Positions 1 through 11,090 of a stretch of DNA of 64,000 bases are shown one piece after another. The notes beneath the pieces are model-generated. The model ran no database searches. It had not been told where the DNA came from and saw nothing but the letters and a program-made list of their open reading frames with translations. This stretch comes from Scilla litardierei (lineage: Eukaryota > Streptophyta > Magnoliopsida > Asparagales > Asparagaceae): NCBI GenBank assembly GCA_030789695.1, contig CM061142.1, positions 353,933,486 to 353,997,485 on the forward strand, in the 5' to 3' direction. The position numbers and the translations under genes were made by a program. How positions within the stretch are numbered: the stretch's first letter is position 1; every line of letters begins with the position of its first letter.

Positions 1-3000
1 CCACCCAAACCAGAGAAGGGCACGGGCCGGGCTACGCGCCCGCTCCCCCCCTCCAGACCTCTGGGGCAGGGCCAACCCTAGCCACCCAAACCAGAGCAGG
101 GCACGGGCCGGGCTACGCGCCCGCTCCCCCCCTCAAGACCTCTGGGGCAGGGCCAACCCTAGCCACCCAAACCAGAGGTGGGCACGGGCCGGGCTACGCG
201 CCCGCTCCCCCCCTCCAGACCTCTGGGGCAGGGCCAACCCTAGCCACCCAAACCAGAGAAGGGCACGGGCCGGGCTACGCGCCCGCTCCCCCCATCCAGA
301 CCTCTGGGGCAGGGCTAACCCTAGCCACCCAAACCAGAGAAGGGCACGGGCCGGGCTACGCGCCCGCTCCCCCCTCCAGACCTCTGGGGCAGGGCCAACC
401 CTAGCCACCCAAACCAGAGAAGGGCACGGACCGGGCTACGCGCCCGCTCCCCCCCTCCAGACCTCTGGGGCAGGGACAACCCTAGCCACCCAAACCAGAG
501 AAGGGCACGGGCCGGGCTACGCGCCCGCTCCCCCCCTCCAGACCTCTGGGGCAGGGCCAACCCTAGCCACCCAAACCAGAGAAGGGCACGGGCCGGGCTA
601 CGCGCCCGCTCCCCCCCTCCAGACCTCTGGGGCAGGGCCAACCCTAGCCACCCAAACCAGAGCAGGGCACGGGCCGGGCTACGCGCCTGCTCCCCGCCTC
701 AAGACCTCTGGGGCAGGGCCAACCCTAGCCACCCAAACCAGAGGTGGGCACGGGCCGGGCTACACGCCCGCTCCCCCCTCCAGACCTCTGGGGCAGGGCC
801 AACCCTAGCCACCCAAACCAGAGAAGGGCACGGGCCGGGCTACGCGCCCGCTCCCCCCCTCCAGACCTCTGGGGCAGGGCCAACCCTAGCCACCCAAACC
901 AGAGAAGGGCACGGGCCGGGCTACGCGCCCGCTCCCCCCCTCCAGACCTCTGGGGCAGGGCCAACCCTAGCCACCCAAACCAGAGAAGGGCACGGGTCGG
1001 GCTACGCGCCCGCTCCCCCCCTCCAGACCTCTGGGGCAGGGCCAACCCTAGCCACCCAAACCAGAGAAGGGCACGGGCCGGGCTACGCGCCCGCTCCCCC
1101 CCTCCAGACCTCTGGGGTAGGGCCAACCCTAGCCACCCAAACCAGAGAACGGCACGGGCCGGGCTACGCGCCCGCTCCCCCCCTCCAGACCTCTGGGGCA
1201 GGGCCAACCCTAGCCACCCAAACCAGAGCAGGGCACGGGCCGGGCTACGCGCCCGCTCCCCCCCTCAAGACCTCTGGGGCAAGGCCAACCCTAGCCACCC
1301 AAACCAGAGGGGGGCACGGGCCGGGCTACGCGCCCGCTCCCCCCCTCCAGACCTCTGGGGCAGGGCCAACCCTAGCCACCCAAACCAAAGCAGGGCACGG
1401 GCCGGGCTACGCGCCCGCTCCCCCCCTCAAGACCTCTGGGGCAGGGCTAACCCTAGCCACCCAAACCAGAGGTGGGCACGGGCCGGGCTACGCGCCCGCT
1501 CCCCCCCTCCAGACCTCTGGGGCAGGGCCAACCCTAGCCACCCAAACCAGAGAAGGGCACGGGCCGGGCTACGCGCCCGCTCCCCCCCTCCAGACCTCTG
1601 GGGCAGGGCCAACCCTAGCCACCCAAACCAGAGCAGGGCACGGCCCGGGCTACGCGCCCGCTCCCCCCCTCAAGACCTCTGGGGCAGGGCCAACCCTAGC
1701 CACCCAAACCAGAGGTGGGCACGGGCCGGGCTACGCGCCCGCTCCCCCCCTCCAGACCTCTGGGGCAGGGCCAACCCTAGCCACCCAAACCAGAGAAGGG
1801 CACGGGCCGGGCTACGCGCCCGCTCCCCCCCTCCAGACCTCTGGGGCAGGGCCAACCCTAGCCACCCAAACCAGAGAAGGGCACGGGCCGGGCTACGCGC
1901 CCGCTCCCCCCCTCCAGACCTCTGGGGCAGGGCCAACCCTAGCCACCCAAACCAGAGAAGGGCACGGGCCGGGCTACGCGCCCGCTCCCCCCCTCCAGAC
2001 CTCTGGGGCAGGGACAACCCTAGCCACCCAAACCAGAGAAGGGCACGGGCCGGGCTACGCGCCCGCTCCCCCCCTCCAGACCTCTGGGGCAGGGCCAACC
2101 CTAGCCACCCAAACCAGAGAAGGGCACGGGCCGGGCTACGTGCCCGCTCCCCCCCTCCAGACCTCTGGGGCAGGGCCAACCCTAGCCACCCAAACCAGAG
2201 AAGGGCACGGGCCGGGCTACGCGCCCGCTCCCCCCCTCCAGACCTCTGGGGCAGGGCCAACCCTAGCCACCCAAACCAGAGAAGGGCACGGGCCGGGCTA
2301 CGCGCCCGCTCCCCCCCTCCAGACCTCTGGGGCAGGGCCAACTCTAGCCACCCAAACCAGAGAAGGGCACGGGCCGGGCTACGCGCCCGATCCCCCCCTC
2401 CAGACCTCTGGGGTAGGGCCAACCCTAGCCACCCAAACCAGAGAAGGGCACGGGCCGGGCTACACGCCCGCTCCCCCCCTCCAGACCTCTGGGGCAGGGC
2501 CAACCCTAGCCACCCAAACCAGAGCAGGGCACGGGCCGGGCTACGCGCCCGCTCCCCCCCTCCAGACCTCTGGGGCAGGGCCAACCCTAGCCACCCAAAC
2601 CAGAGCAGGGCACGGGCCGGGCTACGCGCCCGCTCCCCCCCTCAAGACCTCTGGGGCAGGGCCAACCCAAGCCACCCAAACCAGAGGTGGGCACGGGCCG
2701 GGCTACGCGCCCGCTCCCCCCCTCCAGACCTTTGGGGCAGGGCCAACCCTAGCCACCCAAACCAAAGCAGGGCACGGGCCGGGCTACGCGCCCGCTCCCC
2801 CCTCAAGACCTCTGGGGCAGGGCCAACCCTAGCCACCCAAACCAGAGGTGGGCACGGGCCTGGCTACGCGCCCGCTCCCCCCCTCCAGACCTCTGGGGCA
2901 GGGCCAACCCTAGCCACCCAAACCAAAGCAGGGCACGGGCCGGGCTACGCGCCCGCTCCCCCCCTCAAGACCTCTGGGGCAGGGCCAACCCTAGCCACCC

Positions 3001-5826
3001 AAACCAGAGGTGGGCACGGGCCGGGCTACGCGCCCGCTCCCCCCCTCCAGACCTCTGGGGCAGGGCCAACCCTAGCCACCCAAACCAGAGAAGGGCACGG
3101 GCCGGGCTACTCGCCCGCTCCCCCCCTCAAGACCTCTGGGGCAGGGCCAACCCTAGCCACCCAAACCAGAGGTGGGCACGGGCCGGGCTACGCGCCCGCT
3201 CCCCCCCTCCAGACCTCTGGGGTAGGGCCAACCCTAGCCACCCAAACCAGAGAAGGGCACGGGCCGGGCTACGCGCCCGCTCCCCCCCTCCAGACCTCTG
3301 GGGCAGGGCCAACCCTAGCCACCCAAACCAGAGAAGGGCACGGGCCGGGCTACGCGCCAGATCCCCCCCTCCAGACCTCTGGGGTAGGGCCAACCCTAGG
3401 CACCCAAACCAGAGAAGGGCACGGGCCGGGCTACGCGCCCGCTCCCCCCCTCCAGACCTCTGGGGCAGGGCCAACCCTAGCCACCCAAACCAGAGAAGGG
3501 CACGGGCCGGGCTACGCGCCCGCTCCCCCCCTCCAGACCTCTGGGGCAGGGCCAACCCTAGCCACCCAAACCAGAGCAGGGCACGGGCCAGGCTACGCGC
3601 CCGCTCCCCCCTCAAGACCTCTGGGGCAGGGCCAACCCTAGCCACCCAAACCAGAGGTGGGCACGGGCCGGGCTACGCGCCCGCTCCCCCCTCCAGACCT
3701 CTGGGGCAGGGCCAACCCTAGCCACCCAAACCAAAGCAGGGCACGGGCCGGGCTACGCGCCCGCTCCCCCCCTCAAGACCTCTGGGGCAGGGCCAACCCT
3801 AGCCACCCAAACCAGAGGTGGGCACGGGCCTGGCTACGCGCCCGCTCCCCCCTCCAGACCTCTGGGGCAGGGCCAACCCTAGCCACCCAAACCAAAGCAG
3901 GGCACGGGCCGGGCTACGCGCCCGCTCCCCCCCTCAAGACCTCTGGGGCAGGGCCAACCCTAGCCACCCAAACCAGAGGTGGGCACGGGCCGGGCTACGC
4001 GCCCGCTCCCCCCCTCCAGACCTCTGGGGCAGGGCCAACCCTAGCCACCCAAACCAGAGAAGGGCACGGGCCGGGCTACGCGCCCGCTCCCCCCATCCAG
4101 ACCTCTGGGGCAGGGCCAACCCTAGCCACCCAAACCAGAGCAGGGCACGGCCCGGGCTACGCGCCCGCTCCCCCCCTCAAGACCTCTGGGGCAGGGCCAA
4201 CCCTAGCCACCCAAACCAGAGGTGGGCACGGGCCGGGCTACGCGCCCGCTCCCCCCCTCCAGACCTCTGGGGCAGGGCCAACCCTAGCCACCCAAACCAG
4301 AGAAGGGCACGGGCCGGGCTACGCGCCCACTCCCCCCCTCCAGACCTCTGGGGCAGGGCCAACCCTAGCCACCCAAACCAGAGAAGGGCACGGGCCGGGC
4401 TACGCGCCCGCTCCCCCCCTCAAGACCTCTGGGGCAGGGCCAACCCTAGCCACCCAAACCAGAGAAGGGCACGGGCCGGGCTACGCGCCCGCTCCCCCCC
4501 TCCAGACCTCTGGGGCAGGGACAACCCTAGCCACCCAAACCAGAGAAGGGCACGGGCCGGGCTACGCGCCCGCTCCCCCCCTCCAGACCTCTGGGGCAGG
4601 GCCAACCCTAGCCACCCAAACCAGAGAAGGGCACAGGCCGAGCTACGCGCCCGCTCCCCCCTCCAGACCTCTGGGGCAGGGCCAACCCTAGCCACCCAAA
4701 CCAGAGAAGGGCACGGGCCGGGCTACGCGCCCGCTCCCCCCCTCCAGACCTCTGGGGCAGGGCCAACCCTAGCCACCCAAACCAGAGAAGGGCACGGGCC
4801 GGGCTACGCGCCCGCTCCCCCCCTCCAGACCTCTGGGGTAGGGCCAACCCTAGCCACCCAAACCAGAGAAGGGCACGGGCCGGGCTACGCGCCCGATCCC
4901 CCCCTCCAGACCTCTGGGGTAGGGCCAACCCTAGCCACCCAAACCAGAGAAGGGCACGGGCCGGGCTACGCGCCCGCTCCCCCCCTCCAGACCTCTGGGG
5001 CAGGGCCAACCCTAGCCACCCAAACCAGAGCAGGGCACGGGCCGGGCTACGCGCCCGCTCCCCCCCCCCCTCAAGACCTCTGGGGCAGGGCCAACCCTAG
5101 CCACCCAAACCAGAGGTGGGCACGGGCCGGGCTACGCGCCCGCTCCCCCCCTCCAGACCTCTGGGGCAGGGCCAACCCTAGCCACCCAAACCAAAGCAGG
5201 GCACGGGCCGGGCTACGCGCCCGCTCCCCCCTTCAAGACCTCTGGCGCAGGGCCAACCCTAGCCACCCAAACCAGAGGTGGGCACGGGCCTGGCTACGCG
5301 CCCGCTCCCCCCCTCCAGACCTCTGGGGTAGGGCCAACCCTAGCCACCCAAACCAGAGAAGGGCACGGGCCGGGCTACGCGCCCGCGCCCCCCCTCCAGA
5401 CCTCTGGGGCAGGGCCAACCCTAGCCACCCAAACCAGAGCAGGGCACGGCCCGGGCTACGCGCCCGCTCCCCCCCTCAAGACCTCTGGGGCAGGGCCAAC
5501 CCTAGCCACCCAAACCAGAGGTGGGCACGGGTCGGGCTACGCGCCCGCTCCCCCCCTCCAGACCTCTGGGGAAGGGCCAACCCTAGCCACCCAAACCAGA
5601 GAAGGGCACGGGCCGGGCTACGCGCCCGCTCCCCCCCTCCAGACCTCTGGGGCAGGGCCAACCCTAGCCACCCAAACCAGAGAAGGGCACGGGCCGGGCT
5701 ACGCGCCCGCTCCCCCCCTCCAGACCTCTGGGGCAGGGCCAACCCTAGCCACCCAAACCAGAGAAGGGCACGGGCCGGGCTACGTGCCCGCTCCCCCCCT
5801 CCAGACCTCTGAGGCAGGGCCAACCC
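1..5826 (+). repeat. 81-bp satellite array (about 72 units) in the 3' UTR of Tat copy 1
   Basis: Head-to-tail repeats of an 81-bp GC-rich unit that contains the words CTCTGGGGCAGGGCC, AACCCTAGCCACCCAAACC and GGGCTACGCGCCCGCTC. Units differ by a few substitutions and by C-run length. Diagnostic variants fall in two windows: AGAGAAGGG, AGAGCAGGG, AAAGCAGGG or AGAGGTGGG, and CTCCAG or CTCAAG. The last unit stops after GCCAACCC and is followed by unique sequence; the same boundary occurs at 40661 in copy 2. Because 81 is divisible by three, reading frames stay open through many units on both strands. These are not genes. Confidence 0.97.
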
Positions 5827-6104
5827 GAGGGGGGCCACGTACCCCTTACTCGGAAAAACAAAAGAAAACGGGGGCACGCGAACCGGGACAAAATGACATC
5901 AGTTCCCGAGTCGACGGCCCCGATGGGACTCGGCGAAACGAAAGGACGCTCGTGAAACACGCCACCATTAATGATGCGCTCCAAAAGAGGACACGCTAGA
6001 GCCACCTGGCCAAGGCGGTTTCCCACAGGCGCGAATTCGAGGAGCCCATTAATAATGCCAGCTCAGCGCAATAAATAAGGGAGAAACCGTCAACAAGATC
6101 TACC

Positions 6105-6110
6105 TATAAA
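6105..6110 (+). promoter_or_regulatory. TATA-like box in first 3'-region module
   Basis: TATAAA followed by a C-rich run. It lies about 280 bp after the G-run that ends the array and is conserved at 40940-40945. Function is not shown; it is listed because the same arrangement recurs at 7661 and in the LTR. Confidence 0.35.
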
Positions 6111-6147
6111 GAGGCCATCCCCCCCCGAAGAGAAAAAATCAACAGAC

Positions 6148-6576
6148 ATGAAAAACCGCCACTTGATCCCCCCACCCTCCGGGAAAAGGGCTGAGATACA
6201 CCGCCCTAACAAAAGAGAGGTCACCGGCCATCAATGGTTCCCGCCGCCCAGAACGGCGGTGCCTAGATCCCCAGCACCACTAACTGGATATTCCGCTTAC
6301 AAACGGATCGCTATCCGGATATTCCGCTTACACACGGGAAATCCACCTTTCACGCCTCCGTCCCATAAACGGGGACGAGGCAGAGAAAGAATGGCATCCG
6401 TTCAAAGTAATCTGGGCAGGCGAGAGCCCCCAGCACTGGCCGGCCAGTACCTCCTCGCCCTCGACCTCCATCCGAGGACCTCGGCAAGGCTGCATCCCCG
6501 ACAAGCCCAAATGGTGACTCCTGGCATGTCAGCTCGCCGAGGCGCCATCGGGCTCGGGACCCCACCCTCAAACTGA
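6148..6576 (+). pseudogene. Uncharacterised ATG-started reading frame, cut short in copy 1
   Basis: An ATG-started frame of 142 codons, rich in Pro, Arg and Ser, with no recognisable domain. In copy 2 the same frame stays open for 281 codons (40991-41836). Here a TGA at 6574-6576 stands where copy 2 has CGA. Tat elements of other plants often carry extra reading frames between pol and the 3' LTR, so this could be a decayed one. GC-rich non-coding DNA also gives frames of this length by chance, and no conservation beyond two recent copies can be tested here. I do not assign a function. Confidence 0.2.
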
Positions 6577-7660
6577 AACAGCGAGGCGTGGGGCAGCGGG
6601 GAACGGCCCGATGCTCAAGAACCTCCCCAGGGGGCAAGGCGGGGCAAGCCGGCTTCCCTTCTCAGCGCCTATACCGGACCGAGGAAAACCCTGTCCGCGA
6701 AAAAAGACAAGGCAGCGGAGGGAAGGCGGCCCGGTCGGCAAGGTACCCCCCACCTATCCCGAGCCAAAGAGACCTCGCAACACTTCAGCCCAGACGGCGG
6801 CCCCTCGCCTCCGCGCCAAGATCGGCTCAAGGCAACTTGCCCACACGGCCCGCGGAAGCCCCAGGACCCGGCGGTCATTAGGCCCGTGCGACCGGGCAAG
6901 GACAGCTCTAAAGCCCCTCCCCGACTCGGTTCTGACCCGACAACGGGCGACGAACTAAAAACTAATGTACAAGCTGTGGCCCAGCACTCATAAATTTAAA
7001 CGAAAACATTGTTCTTTAAATATCATAGCATGCGTCTATCCCCCCACGCCAAGCACCGGGCGAGCAACGCGCCGCCCCGCCTAACTGACCTAGGACACCT
7101 ACGAAATCTGGGACGCACAGTCCCGCTCCCCCTGCTCCCTGAAACCCACCAACAACTTTCCCCATGGCGAAAGGGGTGCACTGGGGCTCGCCTCGCGTAA
7201 CCGATTCGGCCAGACACCAAATCAGGATAGACCAGTGCGTCCCATCCCGAACCCGTTCGAGGCCGCCCCAAATGCAACACGGGAAGACAACATCCCCCTC
7301 CCCCAGACAGGACACGGGGATGTTGGGGGCATAATGGGATAATGTGTAAATTGCGTAGCTCCCGCAAGAAGCCAAGACACGTGACCCGGATCGGACCGGT
7401 CGCAAGACAGAAACCCCGAAATATACGCCCTGTCCTGAAATGACAGCGGCCTTGTCCCGTCACAACAGCGCCCCGATGCGACTTAACATAACGAAAGGAC
7501 GCTGGTTCAACACGCCATCAACAGCAACACGCCCCCCAAGGGGCCAGAGTGCCGGATACCGCCAGGAAAAAGTGATTCCCGAAGCGCGTGATTCCGCAGA
7601 GCCCATGAGCGACGCTAATCCACGGCGTTACCTAAGAGAAACCCGTCCGCAACACCTCGC

Positions 7661-7668
7661 TATAAATA
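7661..7668 (+). promoter_or_regulatory. TATA-like box in second 3'-region module
   Basis: TATAAATACCCCCCTCC is almost the same as the LTR TATA context at 9201. It lies about 330 bp after a G-run (7324-7329) that resembles the polypurine tract next to the true LTR. It is conserved at 42499 in copy 2. It may be a relic of an older LTR-like unit. Confidence 0.45.
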
Positions 7669-8724
7669 CCCCCCTCCAAAGGTCAGGGTAAAGGAGGAAG
7701 AAAGACGGGATTCCTCTCCCCTCACTCCGGGCATAAAGTGGCCCTAAACGCCCCACCGAGCTACGAAAAAAGCCGATAGCCACCGACGAACTTCACTTCC
7801 CCCGACGATGGTCGCCACGGCCCCGCCACCTCCGTCCGGATATTCCCCTTACACACGGAAGGCCCCGCCCGCCAGCTTGCCTCCTGCTTGTTACTGTATC
7901 AAAAGGCAGGTTCAGACGGCCGCCCGCGTGCCGCAACACCCCAGTTAACGCCTTCACCTTCGGCGATCCCGACAGGGTGTTGGGGGGGAAACCCCCCAAC
8001 TGCTCCCCTAGCGGCACCGCCACCGCCACCTCGTCCTCGACCTCCCCGGGGTTCCCCCCTCGGTGCGCGGGGCCCCCAGCAAAGCCGAACGACCCTCCAG
8101 CATGACAGCGAGGCAGGATGCGAGGAAGCGAGGAAAGGGAAAGGAAGAGGGCCCCCTCCTACGACCGAGGGTCGGCCCCCTAAGTTGAACCGCCACGGAA
8201 AGGCACCGCCCTGACGCGGGGATCTGCTCCTCCGACGAAGCGAACAACAAATGTGGACAACCCTCCGTCCCGACCACCGCTCGGGCCGCACCTTCTCCTG
8301 GTGTTGTAAATATCACCTAGATTTCCGATAAAGACTGACTTATAATGTTCCCCCTTCCGAACTCCTCCCCCTAAGCCCCAACGCGCATCCGCTGGAAGGT
8401 CTACCGGGCACGGCCCGGCCGAAGTTCCGCAAAAACTGCAAACGCGTCCGATGAACGCCTCTCAACAAGAGCCCTAATATTCTCAAAAAGTCGAGCTCCC
8501 CCGAAATCCGACTCAATAATCGCCAACAACGACACCTCGCTAGGGACAGCGCCCCGCTTGGCTCACACTCCGGAAGAAACCACGCGAGCCCACTATAGCG
8601 GGACACATCCCGTAGGACCAGCATCCCCCCTAAGCTCTGATCCGAGCCCGGGCCACGTTAAAAGATAGTGTCGCGGTAGCGTTACGCCATCCGAGACGAA
8701 CCGGGCTTCCGCCTCGCACTCGAA

Positions 8725-8737
8725 TGCCGGGGGCAAT
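8725..8737 (+). promoter_or_regulatory. Polypurine tract of Tat copy 1
   Basis: The G-run in TGCCGGGGGCAAT lies directly before the 3' LTR, where the plus-strand primer for reverse transcription should be. The same sequence precedes the 3' LTR of copy 2 (43562-43574). Confidence 0.7.
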
Positions 8738-9685
8738 TGTTACGACCTAAAGATCGTAGGAGCCCGACTCCCGCCCGGATCCGTTAACATACCCCATCAA
8801 CTCACCTTTACACAAAAGGGCCGCCGCCCCGAAAATCCGGGGCATCATGGAGACAGGCGCGCCTTGCAGCGCTCCCCGAACCGGCCGAGGCGGACCACCG
8901 CAGCCGGCCGAGGCGGACCACCGCAGCCGGCCGACTCTTAGTCCGACGCTAACGACAAACAACCTAAGGATAAGGACACCTGACACATACGTCACCCGAC
9001 CATCCGACAAAGCACCCCTTGACGGAAGAGCCGCCTGACATAGCGCTTTCGCTTTCGGCTCTGACATCCCGACAAAAGCACCTCTTGGCCGTTGCGCCGC
9101 CTGACAGAGGCAGGTCAGAAACTCCTGTTCCCGATGTCCTTGTCCGAAGCTTCCGCTGACAACCGAGCCAGCTCAGCGTGCCAAGTCATCATCCGTCAGG
9201 TATAAATACCCCCCCCTCCTCTTACGAAAAGGGGGTTGCTGCAGAATTCTCTCTCATTCAACTATTCACACACGAGTGCAAAGGTCTTCCATATCTTTGT
9301 TCTCCCACCTATAGCTCGCCACGCGCGGTCGACACACCGTTAGTCCGACCGGCTTGACCAGCCCCCCATTTTAAGCCCTATCACTGACTTAGGCATCGGA
9401 GGGGCTAAGGGTTGAACCCCCCAACCCAGCCCTTCTGACGAGTTGTTCGTGTTGCAGGAGAGCTCGCCTATCAACACCAGTCGGCGTCACCCCCCTGCCG
9501 TTCAACCTTGTCCAGCCGCATCCGGCGAGATTCAGCCCCGCGACCGTCACTAGCGTCGAGATCGACTTCTTCACCCCACTAATCGCTTGTCAAATAGCCT
9601 ACCTAAACCCCCTTCTCCACATAACCACCGTGCCCTTGGTTCCCATTAATACAAATTCATTGTACGCGAGTTCCACCTCGTAACA
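8738..9685 (+). repeat. 3' LTR of Tat copy 1 (948 bp)
   Basis: Starts TGTTACGACC and ends CTCGTAACA, with inverted ends TGTTACG/CGTAACA. It is nearly identical to the two LTRs of copy 2 (31480-32424 and 43575-44520). It contains a TATA box at 9201 and a short tandem duplication GGACCACCGCAGCCGGCCGA near 8890-8935. Confidence 0.95.
9201..9208 (+). promoter_or_regulatory. LTR TATA box
   Basis: TATAAATA about 463 bp into the LTR, followed by a C-run and a CT-rich stretch. It is the expected promoter core for genomic RNA and is conserved in both LTRs of copy 2. Confidence 0.75.
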
Positions 9686-9983
9686 CTTATAATCTTAACA
9701 TATAGATCAAATTAAATATCATGCATAAAGAATGCATAACAGCTAAGTATAATACAATCTTTTTCTATCCATGAACAAATAGAATATTATTCATTAAGGA
9801 AGACTCAATAGCATTTAAAAAAAATCTTTTGAGTCATAAAATAATTCTGTTTTCCTTATCAAATAAATATCCAAGCATTCATTTATTTCAATAGAAAGTA
9901 TGATACCAAGTGTTATATCAATACCACGTGTTGACAAATACATACTACATATGATTGCGAGTCTAAAATATATCATAAATAAG
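9686..9983. other. AT-rich non-coding flank
   Basis: About 300 bp of AT-rich DNA after the Tat LTR, starting with the candidate TSD CTTAT. I see no coding potential or recognised repeat. Confidence 0.5.
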
Positions 9984-10369
9984 GGTAACGTGTTCCTAGG
10001 GTGATTCCTTATATGAAACCTAAGGAGTTGCCCCCATTTCCCCCCATGTCCCACATTTTTTTGGATTATTTTTCTTGGGGTTGTTGTTCACCTCATGGAT
10101 GACCAACATACCAAAAATCAAGTCATTCCAATACTTTTAGAGCCCTCATCTATCCTTTGCAACTTCAACGGTCTAAAAATGTGCTTAAACCCCCCTAAAG
10201 TTGCAAGGGGTACATGGGGCTCTTAAAGTATTGGAATAACTTGATTTTTGGTATGTTGATCATCCATGAGCTAAACAACAATCCAAAGAAAAAAATTCGG
10301 TACAAAATGTTGAAAATGGGGGTGACTCCTTAGATTTCATCTAAGGAGTCACCCTAGGAACACTTTACC
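9984..10369. mobile_element. Fold-back / MITE-like inverted-repeat element (386 bp)
   Basis: The left half is an imperfect inverted copy of the right half across nearly the whole length. GGTAACGTGTTCCTAGGGTGA at the left pairs with TCACCCTAGGAACACTTTACC at the right, 20 of 21 positions by eye. Inner blocks such as ACCAACATACCAAAAATCAAG also recur inverted. A candidate host duplication ATAAATAA lies on both sides, offset by one to two bases. Coding capacity is nil. Long arms and an 8-10 bp duplication would fit a Mutator-like or hAT-like non-autonomous element; the superfamily is not certain. Confidence 0.75.
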
Positions 10370-11090
10370 ATATAAATAAACATTCATACTTAAAAATTTT
10401 AGCTCCCCCTACAAATGAACATATCAAATGTCACTCTCCTTCTTTGAGTGACATTCTTTGAAAATCAAGGAGTGAAAGGGGTTGGCTCTAATTTGTAAAT
10501 AATACCTAAAAATTAATACTTTTAGTTCCCATAATTTTTTAGGGTCCTTGGGTTATTTGATGGCTAGGTTTTCACTAATCAAATATTATAATAATTAATT
10601 CTATTAATTCATTTTCGAATATTGACAGAGAGACTAAATAAATAGAACTAATAGGCTGAAAATTATCTAGCCAGTCGACTGTCAATAAAACAACAGTCGG
10701 CTGTTGCTCAACAAATTTTACAAAATAAATTTATTTATTATATGCAACCAAATGCATGCTCATCCCTCTTTACCATATGCATGATACAAATCTCTACAAT
10801 TAATTTCAAGGAATCATACGTGGAATATGTATAATAGTCATAAACACTAAAGATATATCACATCAAGAATAATCAACTATACTTTAAACACATTTAATCA
10901 ATTTTATTATAATCAATCATAAACCATTCATTATTAACACATAGTAGGGTATCAAGAACATAATCATGTAAGCTCATGTATACTCCAAAATATAGTTTTA
11001 AATATATCTAACTATTAGGAATCCAAATCCTATTTGGATTTGATTTTACATGAATAAACGAGTCATTATAAAATCAATGCATGCTTCTAA
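10370..11090. other. AT-rich non-coding segment, possible LTR remnant
   Basis: No gene is seen. At 10670-10705 the words CAGTCGACTG and CAGTCGGCTGTTG occur close together. Similar AGTCGGCTAT or TAGTCGACTA words cluster in LTR-like regions at 21590-21740 and 62700-62960. It may be a remnant of the same copia LTR family. Confidence 0.3.

Larger units (their letters stand above)
5827..8737 (+). other. Non-coding 3' region of Tat copy 1, between satellite array and 3' LTR
   Basis: GC-rich, about 2.9 kb, nearly identical to 40662-43574. I see no known domain in any frame. It looks like two diverged modules. One begins at the G-run at 5827-5834 and has a TATA-like box at 6105. The second begins near the G-run at 7324-7329 and has TATAAATACCCCCC at 7661. 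The two share the words CCCCGATG and ACGAAAGGACGCT, and CCGGATATTCC followed by CTTACACACGG. Each TATA-like box precedes a C-rich stretch, as does the true LTR TATA box at 9201. Confidence 0.7.
1..9685 (+). mobile_element. Ty3/gypsy Tat-type LTR retrotransposon copy 1, 3' portion only
   Basis: The order 81-bp tandem array, 2.9-kb non-coding region, G-rich tract and LTR is the same, base for base over long stretches, as the 3' half of the complete element at 31480-44520. The array starts at or before base 1, so the 5' LTR and gag-pol of this copy lie left of the window. The element ends at the CGTAACA terminus at 9685, followed by CTTAT, the candidate target-site duplication whose partner is outside the window. 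The Tat assignment rests on the pol gene of the complete copy. Confidence 0.9.

Noticed and set aside
1..5812. Very long reading frames on both strands of the 81-bp arrays (up to 965 codons)
   Set aside because: Open frames follow from a stop-free unit whose length is a multiple of three; they start at GTG or mid-unit and have no domain or ATG context.
1..5826. CRISPR-like array
   Set aside because: Units are contiguous with no unique spacers, in a plant retrotransposon.
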